Shown here: positions 1 through 10,630 of the stretch, piece after piece
Position numbering within the stretch: the first letter of the stretch is position 1
Layout: the number at the start of each line of letters is the position of its first letter
Origin: Acholoe squamosa
Lineage: Eukaryota > Annelida > Polychaeta > Phyllodocida > Polynoidae
Reading direction: 5' to 3'
Length of the DNA stretch: 64,000 bases
Assembly: GCA_949317995.1 (NCBI GenBank)
Contig: OX439046.1
Location: 60,987,774-61,051,773, forward strand
Translations under genes and position numbers: made by a program
The notes under the pieces: generated by a model
Told to the model about the DNA's origin: nothing
Databases searched by the model: none
What the model saw: only the letters and a program-made list of their open reading frames with translations

Positions 1-883
1 GAATTTACCAGATCATATTTTCTTATTAAAAATCCAGATCAAACCCAATGCCAAGAAAATAACCAAGGCAATATATCTAATTTATTTTGTCTGTGAAAGG
101 GTATTTCCACTGACAGCTGGACTGGCAGTGGGAATGAGGCCTGGTAATAACATGGTAGAACTTTACAGCAAAGTGCTTGCCGATGTTTTTCCCAGTGTAG
201 GGATTACAGTGGAGCTAATATTGGATTCCCTTGTGGGATAGGGAGGTGTTGAGCAAGCACACAGAAAATGGTTAGTTCAACATTGTCATTTCAGTTGATA
301 TGTGTTCCTATACAAGGCATTTTCTAATATTTAATATCATGCCCACATTTACTAAATAAGGAATTTACTTTACTCAGAATTATAACACTAGTGCCACTTT
401 TGTTCCTCGGGAGACTCTTTCTCAATCCAACGACTTTTGCAATATGAAAAGAATCATCAGATTGGGCAATATTTATCTGAAGAAGGGCAGTGGAACCAAT
501 GCTTTAGTGTGAAGTGTTACTGGCCTCGATCCATACAGACGGAGGCTGATCCACCAGTTTTTATGAAAGGGTAACATATGAAGCTTGTCGGTATTACTAC
601 ACATGACTGACACAGTGAAACACCCCTTTCATTAGCAGGAAACAAGTTATATCAATTAATACAAAAAAAAAACAATCAATTAATGAAGGACTGTATGAAT
701 GCTGGATTTATGCACATTGCTTGAAGTGGCTAAAAGTTATCTAAAAGTTACCAAAAGTTACTTAAATGTCATTATGACATTGAAGCAAATTTAGGCGACA
801 TTTACTGAACCCTAATAATCTATAATTATGGTTAACAAGTGCAGTTTAACCATTCATCTGCAATATAGAAGGATGTAAACCTA
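1..883. other. Non-coding DNA, no gene seen
   Basis: AT-rich sequence with no long open frame, no recognisable protein and no structural RNA. It has short homopolymer runs and ordinary low-complexity stretches. It is probably intergenic or intronic. Nothing in it resembles the repeats found elsewhere in the window. Confidence 0.5.
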
Positions 884-2009
884 TATGGTCAATTGCACTG
901 AGTTGGGGTCACACAGGGCTCACTAAGGGGTAAAAATTAAACTGCTTGGATTGTTCTGAAATTGTGTGTCCAAAATACTAGTGCACTGAGGCACCTACCC
1001 TGATAATTGGGAACACTAATATCAAAAATTGCCAATTTTAGAGTCAATTCCATTATTTAGCATTAATTCCTATGGGATTCTGGTCTAAATAGGCTCATTT
1101 TTGGAGAGTTAACTTTTCCACCATCAAGTGAACAGATTCATATGATATCATTTTTGCATGATGCTGGGCATTGTCCTTTTATAAAAGTAATATGTCATAA
1201 AAACAAAACTTCCGAATTCATGATATCTCAGGCAAAATACATATATTGTGGCACATATGGTTCCTGACATGGAAAAACTGCCATAGATTTCCATTGAGTT
1301 GTATAATGGGACTTTATATTTACATGTAGATAGGTGCATAAGTGGTTAATCTTTATGACAATGCATCTCTATGAAATCCCATAACTATGCACTGGAGGAA
1401 TCACTTTATGTGGCACGTATGGTTCCTCTAAAACTATATCAAATCACGTTGCAATATCAAATATGGCAATACTGAGGTATAATGTTAATGAATCTAAAAT
1501 TCTTTACCTAATGACTGAGAGTTTACACCTAAGGCTTTCTAATTATATTTTTGCATTTGATAAATATTATTTATTTCTCCCCACTATCATGTATTAAAGA
1601 ATGAGGCATATATGGTTCCATTTTACCTACACCACACGGTTTTTAGCAATAACTCCAGGCAGATAAGGGGAATAGTTCTTGAATTGATTATATATAATGC
1701 TAAATATTGGGGGCTAGTGGAATTATAAAATATTTATACATTTCCAGTGCATTTTCTCTTTACTTTGCCCCATACCAGTGGGAGCACTATGAAAAAACTT
1801 TTGAAATACCCCATAAAAAGCTTACATTTTGTAATCTGCTGCTTTAAATATTAATGATAAATGGGCAAAACCATAGTTTCCAAGCAAGATCCTGACCTTA
1901 CCAACCTAATGGAAATGAGAAATATCCAAAACGTTCTATCTTTAGTCACATTTACCCCCTTCCCATGGTGAAAAATGGGGTTGTCCCCATCTCAGTGCAA
2001 TTGACCATA
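884..2009. mobile_element. Inverted-repeat element of about 1.1 kb
   Basis: The sequence TATGGTCAATTGCACTGAG at 884-902 returns as its reverse complement near 1989-2009. The match continues inward less perfectly as TGGGG..CAC and AAGGGGTAAA. The interior is AT-rich and non-coding, and it carries three copies of an ATATGGTTCC-like motif near 1253, 1411 and 1602. The structure fits a non-autonomous DNA transposon or fold-back element. I could not define a target-site duplication, so the true ends are uncertain. Confidence 0.55.
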
Positions 2010-2210
2010 TGGTTGCTTGAGACAGGTTATATCTATGCATTAGAGCCTGCAGGTATTACACTCATAAGAGGTTGATGTGAAATAATGTATCAATGGCAAG
2101 TTATCTTTCTCATGGTCAACACCGGTCTCTCATGGTGAGATTATAATCATTGAGAATCAGGAAACATACTTCAATTCAACAACAGCAAACAAGGATTTAC
2201 TCAAGAATCT

Positions 2211-2251
2211 ATGCTTAAGGCAAAGAACAGATTTTTTTAATTGAGGCTCAA

Positions 2252-2335
<84 letters not shown>

Positions 2336-2378
2336 TTGAAACCCAGTAACAAAAAATATGTTGTTTGCTTTAAGCATA
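2211..2378. repeat. Palindrome centred on a (TA)n microsatellite
   Basis: A TA dinucleotide run of about 80 bp (about 2253-2332) is bracketed by TCAAGCATA and TATGCTTGA. The mirrored match continues outward to ATGCTTAAGG on the left and its near complement CTTTAAGCAT on the right. The whole 168 bp can fold as one long hairpin or cruciform. This is more than a simple microsatellite, because the flanking unique arms are also inverted copies of each other. Confidence 0.75.
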
Positions 2379-3156
2379 ACCAGGTCAATCTAGTATGCCT
2401 AAGCATCAAGAGAAAAAGCTGTTGTTTGCCTTGCTCTAGCTAATAATGTGTTGAAGTGTTGCTAATGCTGATAAAAGGACTATGATGAAATCGACCATCA
2501 TAAACATAAACCAAATATATATGCATGCATAGACTAGATCTCACATTTAGACAGCACTCTATTGGTCATCTATAGAGTAAGTATGTGTGTACCCAGCGAA
2601 GACAAAGGGAGTCTGTGTGACATTTGTCCATAAGTCATGTAGCACTTGCCATTTCATCTGAACTTATAGCACAATAGAAATTAATGGTAAATAAAACTGA
2701 TGAAGCCGACTGACGGTCCAATTGTTGGTGATGAATTTATCCGATTGGCCATTTTGTACTTAGGACCCGATACAATGCTTCGCTCACCATTAACTTAACC
2801 AAAAAAATCTATACATAGAACAGATTGTGATATTTGATTTTTGCAATGGCACTCTGCCTATATGTCCGTTTCTCCTGTGTCTTACTGATGATGCAGGATA
2901 ATTTTTTCCCATAGTAACGTCCCATTTTAGTGCATTATACATATAGAAATGTTAGTCTTAGCACAGCTTTAGGGTGGGTATAGTTCCTTATCTTTCCAAA
3001 CCGTTTACTGTCCCTACCATCTGTTGTGCTGTCAGCTTAGGAGACTAAGCGGTCCCCTTTCATTATAGGCAATTAGATCTAGCTAGGCTGACAAGCTGTA
3101 GCTTCAGGGGATATCAGTCAGCTCAAATCTGCCCTTGGTATAAGAAAAATGAAGGC
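2379..3156. other. Non-coding DNA, no gene seen
   Basis: No long open frame and no recognisable repeat. The composition is similar to the preceding segment. It separates the TA palindrome from the fold-back element that starts at 3157. Confidence 0.45.
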
Positions 3157-4030
3157 TACACTGCAAAAATGGTTTTTAGATCCTAAACACAATTCTAAAC
3201 ATATTCTTGCAACGTTTTTGTAATCACATTAATTTCCTAAACATGTTTAGCCAAACAATGTGCTTAGCTCAAGTGTTTAGAAATGTAGGTGTTTAGGTTA
3301 AAACTTTTATGTTTAGATATATGAATTTTTGTGTTTAGATATTTAAATGATTTGATGGACATTTAAGGTTTGCAGACATGTATGCATTAAAAAACAGAGA
3401 TATATATTTTTTTTCTCATTTACTGGGGGGGGGGGGACATCAGCAGGTATTTACTTGTCAAAGTCTCCAAAGATGTCAGCCACAGTTATATATGTGTAAA
3501 TATAGTACACACTGCATCAGAATGAGAGACTTGAGAAAGTACAACAGCTTGGCAGGAAGGAAATTGCCTTATCTATTCCAGAATAACATCAAATAGGTGT
3601 CAGTCATGGATTTTATTGATTATTTTATTGTAATGATGGTGGCATGAGGTGAATCTAGTCAATTTTCTATGCCCTTTCTATTCACATGACATTCTATGAA
3701 ATGAAACCATGATAAACATGGGATTTGGGGACATTTGTCACTTTTATAACTGTGTGCAGATAGTTCAGTCAAAGGTAGTGCTGCTACCTGGTGTGGATTC
3801 AACATCCAAGTATCTAAACATATTGATGTTTAAATCTAAACACCTATTTTTCAACTGTCTCAACTCTAAACATCTAAACATGTTTAGCATAAATGTTTAT
3901 GTAGTTAGAATAAAAGTGTTCATTTCCCAAATGTGTAGTCGATGAGACACCTAACTGACCTATATGTTTAGGTTTTAAACATGTTTAGACCTAAACATGT
4001 TTAAAATCTAAACACCATTTTTGCAGTGTA
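3157..4030. mobile_element. TA-flanked fold-back element with TAAACA subrepeats
   Basis: The left end TACACTGCAAAAATGG (3157-3172) is the exact reverse complement of CCATTTTTGCAGTGTA (4015-4030), so the element is bounded by TA on both sides. The two arms are packed with TGTTTAG on one strand and CTAAACA on the other, including the palindrome CTAAACATGTTTAG several times. The centre (about 3370-3790) is unique and non-coding, with a G run near 3425. The TA flanks suggest Tc1/mariner-type targeting, but no transposase is present, so this is a MITE-like non-autonomous element. The element at 53353-53634 has similar termini. Confidence 0.8.
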
Positions 4031-4526
4031 CTGCACACTCTGCTACAGTCCTGGGTTGCCTCCTTCTCATGTTGGACACCAATCATTGCTTAAAGTGTTT
4101 ATTTATAAAGGTGCCATCAAATGTGGTTGCTTCTTTCCCTTTGCTGTCCTTCATAATATCCACTCTCCTTTACCCAGATCCTTTTTTTATCCCTTTAAAT
4201 TCCTTCCTTCCCTACTCCCACCTGTGGGGCTGTATTTTACCATTTGCCATAGAGATTTCCAATCTAGCCCAAAAGAGTCAACTTACCCCTCTTGTTTCAA
4301 AGTTAAATCTCACTTTGAGATAGATCAGGTGGAGGAAAAGCAAAGTTGAACCTTGCCTAATTCTGTTCAATACATGGTAGTTAGGTGTAAAACTGCTGCA
4401 TCTCTGTGTACATGTATCTTTGTGCATTGCGTCATGGATGCCTGACACATTTAATGTGGCAATACTTTATAAACTATACAGGTTGATTTACCTTCTACTA
4501 AGACCTCCCTTTTATTAAGCATAATT
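4031..4526. other. Non-coding DNA, no gene seen
   Basis: Pyrimidine-rich sequence with overlapping short frames that look like chance. No domain, RNA gene or repeat recognised. Confidence 0.45.
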
Positions 4527-4596
4527 GTGAGCCAGCAAGCTAAATGGACCGTCCAAGGGGGATTAGTACCAATTCTGACCACCAGGGGGACACCAC
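4527..4596. repeat. Family A interspersed repeat, copy 1, left part
   Basis: Begins with GTGAGCCAGCAAGC, which is nearly identical to the start of copy 2 at 35028. It runs through a CCACCAGGGGG motif to ACACCAC, where the LTR-like element interrupts it. The copy resumes at about 10001. Comparison with copy 2 (GGGGGCACCACTATGGG) gives the empty target site and shows that the LTR-like element landed inside an older repeat. Confidence 0.8.
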
Positions 4597-4863
4597 TGTA
4601 GAGGTACGTATTGTTTAACCATAGAGTTGGGTACCGTCTGACGTGGCGGGTGAGTCGAGTCGTCGGACGTTCCTCAGGTTCCGGATAGGTGGCAGCACCG
4701 ATCTGGGTCTGTGGGGACATCTGACGACGAACACCTGGGTCCTTATATAAAGCCCAGGGCTCAGCCGCTACGTCAGAGGCCCTTCTGGCCTCCGCAGAAT
4801 GTAGACCACCATTAATCATTATTAGCTGCCCCTTCTATACTATCTGGCAGCCGTGAGTGTGCA
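4597..4863 (+). repeat. Left terminal direct repeat (5' LTR-like)
   Basis: 267 bp, matching 9623-9888 with about six differences, so the insertion is fairly young. It contains a TATATAAA box at 4744-4751. Homology to the right copy stops sharply after GTGTGCA. The sequence that follows is GC-rich leader rather than the AATAAA-containing tail seen at the right end. Confidence 0.85.
4744..4751 (+). promoter_or_regulatory. TATA box of the left terminal repeat
   Basis: TATATAAA sits about 150 bp into the repeat and is conserved in the right copy at 9770-9777. Transcription would start about 30 bp downstream, inside the repeat, and read into the gag-like frame. The strand and position fit an LTR promoter. 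Confidence 0.6.
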
Positions 4864-5203
4864 GGCGTGAGCGATAATTACCTAAAAACAATCAGTTTGT
4901 TGATGTTCCGCTTGTAGCACGTGCGTTTCCGCATGACGTCACCGCGTCCAGTCTCGGCTGACCTCTCGTGACCTCGTGAACCCGTGGGGAAATGACGTCA
5001 TGAAAGCTGGCCTGTCGCCATATTGTTTTTCGGTAACGTCCAAGACGGTCGAGCTCGCTCCCCTCTTGGATTTTACCGGCTAGCAAACTCCTCTCTGCTC
5101 CTCCAGAGTCTGTCTCCTAGTAGGCAGACTCCGTCTGTGTCAGCCCCGGCGCCGTAAAAGCCAGAAAAAGGAGTAGTTTACTCCCGTGGGTGATTCCCCA
5201 GTC
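4864..5203 (+). other. Leader of the LTR-like element
   Basis: A 340 bp GC-richer stretch between the left repeat and the gag-like ATG. It contains several TGACGTCA/ATGACGTCA-type sites (near 4935 and 4990) that resemble CRE/ATF sites. No clear tRNA primer-binding site was identified just after the repeat. It is probably the 5' untranslated region of the element. Confidence 0.45.
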
Positions 5204-8083
5204 ATGGCTGAGGAATCCGTAGCTGCAGCCAAGCTATCCGGTGACCCGGATAAGCTGACTCCGTCCGCAGAAGCTTTTCCGGAAGCTTTGTCACCTGTTA
5301 CACAGGAAGAGAGCGAGATGATGGACGTGGAGGAACCCACGGATCGCTCGTTCGAGGATAAGCTGGCCTCATTCTCACTGAATGAGCCAGAGAAAATGTT
5401 GTCTCCACTCCCACCCGAGGGATCCGGAGGGGCTACGAGTGCTGAACCCGCAGCGACTGGGTCCGAGACCGCACAGGTCGACGGACCGAAGAACCAGTGG
5501 AAGCCAGCAGTGGCTGACCCGTTCCTGGCAGAATATGATGGTCGCTACCTGTACGTCCACCCGGAACTACAGGCACAAGTGACCTATGCTGACGGTACAC
5601 CAGTTAGGTTGGACCCGAAGGTGAGGATAGCTGTCGAGGGCGTCATGGTTCCCTAACAGCTGGATAGGACGCCTCCCGAATGGCTCCGAGACTGGCCGTG
5701 GTTCCAACGGGGACTCATGGTGGACGCTGCTTTCCGCGAAGCAGTGTACGAAGCCAACAGAGCTTTCCTGCTCGGAGGATATCCGAAGCCGGATAAGACC
5801 CTGTGGAACGTCAAGGCGACGAACATTGATTGGGTAGGCTGCGTCTTGGAACCCGAGGGGCAGACTTACCCACGTCGTTGTGCCACCCGGCCCCAGTACC
5901 GGACCACAAAGGAGTTTCAGGAAGCCGCTGCCAACTTTGAACAGTGGGATGACGGTTACTACATAACCGAGCAGGAGTTAGTGGATATTCAAAACAATTC
6001 GCTAACAGGCATGAACCGAAGTGCAGCCCTTCGGACGGTTCTCGTCCGCTGAATGACTGCAGAACAGGAGGCCCGGGAAGAGGCTAAGAGGGCAGTGGAA
6101 GTACCCGCACCTCCTATCCCCGACCTGAAGCTTGCCACCCGAACCACAGCCGGTTCTGCATCAGCCACCGGCAGTACTACCACCCCGGTAGAAGCCACGA
6201 CCTCCAGCGCATCCGGAACCCAGGAACCAGAGGAAGACTGGAAGGTCAGCAAGAACCGAAGGTCCGCTGCTCGGAAGCTCAAGAATCTCCTGGATTCTGC
6301 TAGAGCCGAGCCGAAACCCAGCACCTCAGCCACTGGTAGTACTGCCACGGATGTGGAGTCGTCCGACGAGGAGTCGGTGCAAGAATCCTCGGTTGAGTAT
6401 GATGAGAAGGCAACTCCATCAACTCAAACCGAGGCCGAACGTTGGGCTAACGCCAAGTCCGGATTCAAAACCCGGATTCCGACGTGCTTCTCCGACTGTG
6501 CGTACGGAGTAAAGAATGACGGCTCTACCCTCTATGCCTGCCCGGACTCAGTCAACAAAAATAATGAGTCAGATGATGAAGATTGGATGCGTCTTTCGGA
6601 CGAGGACCCCAATCCGAGCAAAGCCTATCGAAAGATGTGGCTTATGCTAAACCACACCGAAGGGTATTACACTTATACCCAGAGGAGAAAGCTGCGTTGG
6701 GCTCTTGAGAAGTGGTACGGTGATGACCAAAAGTCCTGTCCCTTCTCTATCTGCCAGGATGCGAGTGATGTCTCGGTCCGGACCTGGAGTACTCCAGCCC
6801 GGTTCCAAAGGCATCTGGTAGAGGCCCACTTCCACCATCACCCGGTTTACATTTGTGATCCGAGTTATGGTAAGAAGGGCAAGAAGTGCACTACGAAGGT
6901 TCAATATAACCGACGTAGCGATCTGGCGAGGCACCAGAAGAAATGCCACGCAGAAGGTTTAGATGGGGCTCGGAAGCGTATCATGGAGCTTCATCAGGAA
7001 CTCATGAAGGAGTTCGACAGTCTGAGTGAGGATGCTTGGTCTAAGATCCGACCAGGGGACCAAGTCCTCCGCGAGGTTCCGAAGACCAAGGATTCGAAAC
7101 TCTGCACAAAGATAGTTCTGACTCCTGGAAAGGGTAAGCTGGACATGCACGAGTCTCTCTGGCAGAAATGCGAGGAATCCGGCAAGGAGGGAAAGAGAGC
7201 TCGTGAAAGGAGCAGAAGGGACCAGAACCGTGGTGGTAACGCTAATGGTCAGACCACCACTACTAAAGTCAGAGCAGATGACCGCTCCAGGTCCCCTCTG
7301 GCTCGGCACCCCCATGAGCAGGTTCAGGGCACTCCTGTGTTCAAGAAACCCGAACCTGCCGGATACGCTGGCGCCGCATCAAAGCCTGGGAAAGTTAACC
7401 CCCGTAACTTTCTGTCCTTGACCCAGGGACCTGGACCTGAGAGCCAGACCTTGGTCGTTGGAAAGGGTGGTCGACTTGTTCCCAAGAAGACCTCAGCACC
7501 TGCTGCCGCCGGATCCGCATTCGCTCCAGCCGCCCTCCCAACCAACTTCACCCCGGAGCAGTTAAACCTTTATCTGCAGATGGGGCTGAAGCAGAACCAG
7601 CCTCCTACGACTCCCCCCAAGGCTGTCGCTGCACCAGAGAAACCAAAAGACGCCATTACCATTAAAACCGGTAATGCGGAAGTTTGGTTCGAGAAGTCTC
7701 GCCAGGGGGAAGCAGATGTCCATAAGGCCATCTACACCCACTGGGAGAAACGTGTCCGCGAGAAGGCGACAGAATTCCACCAGGGTCTTCTTAATGATAC
7801 CCTGTTGTGCATGAAGGAGGTTGTGGATGCTGAAAAGCAGCGCCTCGAGACCCTCATTCGGGACAATGTAAAGACCCAGGAGGAGGCTGCCGCAGCTGCC
7901 CAAGAAAAGGCAGCTATGGACGTACACATCTTGGAGAAACGTGTCAAAGAAGAAATCAACCGGAATACCAACTTGAACACCAAATTCATGAGGGTATTCG
8001 GAGTCGATCTCGACGAGTGGGACGGCACTCCCGAGTCGGCTCTAGCTCTTCTTAAGAAGAAGCATGCGAAGAAATCCGCCTAA
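5204..8083 (+). pseudogene. Gag-like protein frame with two in-frame stops
   Basis: A single frame of 960 codons from the ATG at 5204 to the stop at 8083, broken by TAA at 5654-5656 and TGA at 6050-6052 with no change of frame. Protein-like sequence continues on both sides of each stop. The contexts (CCT-TAA-CAG and CGC-TGA-ATG) fit C-to-T changes of CAA and CGA. The N-terminus is acidic and Ser/Pro-rich. A central pair of zinc-finger-like motifs (about 6737-6951) has CPFSIC...HLVEAH followed by a Cys-x10-Cys...HQKKCH arrangement. The next part is basic and proline-rich, and the C-terminus (about 7690-8060) is Lys/Glu-rich with coiled-coil character. Position between terminal repeats suggests a nucleic-acid-binding gag-like role, but I do not recognise the family. 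GC content is far above that of the neighbouring DNA. Confidence 0.7.
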
Positions 8084-9622
8084 GCATGCTACGGGTTATT
8101 TTCTAAAAATTTTTTCTCTCCACTAAATAACCAGATATAGTCTTTGCGGAACCCTACAGGTCTGCGAATGTCTTTCATTAGTATATGAACACCTGTTCTT
8201 TGTGTTCCGGGTTCCTTTTATGACCAGCTTATTGTATGATTCAGGCCGTATAATTCTTATTGTACCCTGAATAGTCTATTCGGATTAGGAACTGCACTTA
8301 CAAACAATCCGATAGTAGACTTGCTGCTGTCAGACGTATCCGGATGCCAGTTCCAGACTTCTGCTGCTATCTGTGCTAACCACTATACTAGGATGGACTT
8401 TACGATTTACCTCTACATTTCACCTATACTCCCGAATGGACTTATACTACATGTTACTACTACTTCCAGACCAGCCTATATTGGACTTTTTACTTATGTC
8501 AACAATACTTAAATGGATTACGATTCTACACTGTTGACAAAACCGGATCTACACTTTACTTCTACTCTACACCATTCGGATATACTTATGAACTATAGCA
8601 CTTCCAGAGGATTGTGGGTAGCTGCCCCAAATTCATCTACCGTGTTCACTTTAATAACCAGGAATCATAGACTTTAGCACGTCCATCCCGTGGTTAGCTG
8701 ACCACACTTACCTTCTAGTATCCGGAAAACTACAGCAGAAGACTCCAGCAGCATCTACCATTTTTTTATATTGTACATAATGTCACATATCTATTTTTCT
8801 ATAATGTAATTTGTATGTGCATATTCACACTATGGTCATAACTTACTATATATTGTGATACAGGTATATACATATCTATTAGTACGGATCTCAAATTGCT
8901 GTTCATATTAATAATATAAGATCCGGTAAACTACACCAGACCTTACATATTATTGTCCTGCGAGACAAATTGTATCATAAATATATTAATCTGGTGTTAT
9001 AGAGGTTATTTGGTACACGGTGATATCATATATATTATTATATTCATTACTACACCGTGATTTTTTTCTTTTCAAGTATATAATACAAATGGTTCTACTA
9101 GTACTACTCACGGAATCCTTAACGGATTCATATGGTTATATCATGTTATGATGATACATGATTATATGTCATTAGATAGTGTAGTTACTTTTAAAGTCTT
9201 TTTCAAGACTATATAATCAAATGTGTTATTAATAACTACAAACGCATACGGATGTTATTATGTGATTTATTTAATATTAACAGTTCCGTTACACATAACT
9301 GTTACTATCACATGTATACGAATTATGATACTTGTCCTATTACTTATACCGTAAACATAATATGTTATCCTAAAGGTATAATAAGCTAATTAACAGTTTC
9401 GATACATACAACTGTTATTCATTCAAGTAATTCGTATCATATTACAACATCCAATTTATTATTATGTAACTATATACACTATCAGAATATGTATATGACA
9501 TTCGAATCATATTTAACTTGGTGTTAATGTTATACCTATGGTTGTACCTCTATTACTAATGGTTTAGACATATAGAAATATTACTATAACTATAACACCC
9601 TCCTAAATGTCTGGGGGAGTGG
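8084..9622. other. AT-rich non-coding 3' part of the LTR-like element
   Basis: About 1.5 kb with no long open frame. Where an autonomous element would carry pol, there are only AT-rich tracts with recurrent TATTA/GTTATTA motifs. Either the pol region was replaced or the element family never had one. Confidence 0.6.
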
Positions 9623-9888
9623 TGTAGAGGTACGTATTGTTTAACCATAGAGTTGGGTACCGTCTGACGTGGCGGGTGAGTTGAGTCGTCGGACGTTCCT
9701 CAGGTTCCGGATAGGTGGCAGCACTGATCCGGGTCTGTGGGGACATCTGACGACGAACACCTGGGTCCTTATATAAAGCCCAGGGCTCAGCCGCTACGTC
9801 AGAGGCCCTTCTGGCCTCCGCAGAATGTAGACCACCATTAATCATTATTAGCTGCCCCTTCTATACTATCCGGCAGCATGAGTGTGCA
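9623..9888 (+). repeat. Right terminal direct repeat (3' LTR-like)
   Basis: Matches the left repeat with about six differences, including one 1-base deletion near its end (GCAGCATGAG against GCAGCCGTGAG). The TATA box is preserved at 9770-9777. Confidence 0.85.
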
Positions 9889-9996
9889 TTAAGTAATAAA
9901 TCTAACCGTTGGCATACACTTGAAACACTGTCTTACTCTTTCTTTCCGAATCGTAAGACCTGAACCCCCAGGTCCGTAAGGCCACAACCCCTTACA
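9889..9996 (+). terminator. Right-end tail with polyadenylation signal
   Basis: A 108 bp tail present only at the right end. It holds AATAAA at 9895-9900, directly after the shared repeat, and ends CCCCTTACA before the duplicated target site. Because the left copy lacks this signal, a transcript started in the left repeat would not be polyadenylated early. It is probably the U5-like or terminal segment of the element. Confidence 0.5.
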
Positions 9997-10000
9997 CCAC

Positions 10001-10630
10001 TAAGGATTAAAAAGGGGAAACTAGACCAAAAATTCTATTATACAAGTTTTTCATGAGGATTTCAATAGTCCTAAAGGGAAATTTCCATTTTTAGTCCAAA
10101 CCTTCCAAAATTGGAATGCAAATAGAACGTTTTTAGGGAATTTCGGGGCATAAATCAGTGTATTTGTTGATATGTGTTGCCATGGAAACAGGATTTCCAC
10201 TCAAAATAGAGGAATAAAAAAAAACCATTGATAGCCCCACTTACAGGGATGAATGTACTCAAAAAATGGTAAAAATCCTATTTCTATGTCAAATTCTATG
10301 AGAAAATGATTTTGAAGAATATGATAATTTTCCTTATTAGCATAATTATGCATATTTATACTAATCTCGAGTTATCTCGGGAAATATGCTAGTTAGAGCT
10401 TATTTAGGATAGCGATAGGTCAGTGATCACCCAAATTCATAGACCCATAACTCAAAAACTAGGAGAGATATTTTCTTATGTAATACATCATTGAAAAGCT
10501 CATGACTTGAATTTAGAAATTGACTTTTCCCCTTGGGGGACCCTTTTGCCTTGGCTGGACACAATTGTGTCACCGATCACTGAAATGGTGTTAAACATCT
10601 ATTTCTCACTCATTCAGGAGGGAGGGAAAC
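10001..10630. repeat. Family A interspersed repeat, copy 1, right part
   Basis: Resumes the repeat cut at 4596. It shares with copy 2 (35105-35635) and copy 3 (42780-43550) an A-rich block, AGAACGTTTTT-type and TGTTGCCATGGAAAC blocks, a GACTTGAATTTAGA-like block, and (with copy 3) GGTGTTAAACATCTATT near the end. It has no coding capacity. The repeat may be a SINE-like or MITE-like family, but I could not assign a class. Confidence 0.75.
10176..10189. promoter_or_regulatory. X-box (RFX-type) motif in family A copy 1
   Basis: GTTGCCATGGAAAC fits the imperfect palindrome of the RFX-bound X-box (GTTGCC..GGNAAC). The same 14 bases occur in copy 2 at 35262-35275. The motif match is seen; any binding is inference. 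Confidence 0.4.

Larger units (their letters stand above)
4597..9996 (+). mobile_element. LTR-like retroelement with gag-like frame only
   Basis: A 5.4 kb insertion in the family A repeat. It begins TGTAGAGG and probably ends TTACA, giving the TG..CA termini usual for LTR retroelements. It is flanked by ACACCAC on both sides (4590-4596 and 9994-10000), of which 4 to 6 bp is probably the target-site duplication. Direct repeats of about 266 bp lie at 4597-4863 and 9623-9888. Inside is one gag-like frame (5204-8083). No protease, reverse transcriptase, RNase H, integrase or tyrosine recombinase is visible, so it must depend on enzymes supplied elsewhere. The right copy carries about 108 bp of extra sequence beyond the repeat that the left copy lacks. 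This could reflect split direct repeats (as in PAT/Ngaro-type elements) or a rearranged 5' LTR. Confidence 0.75.

Noticed and set aside
4451..4819. Minus-strand frame of 122 codons in the left terminal repeat
   Set aside because: It is repeated in the right copy only because the DNA is a direct repeat; it lies over a promoter region and shows no domain.
6647..8028. Several minus-strand frames of 100-121 codons opposite the gag-like gene
   Set aside because: They are antisense shadows of a GC-rich coding frame.
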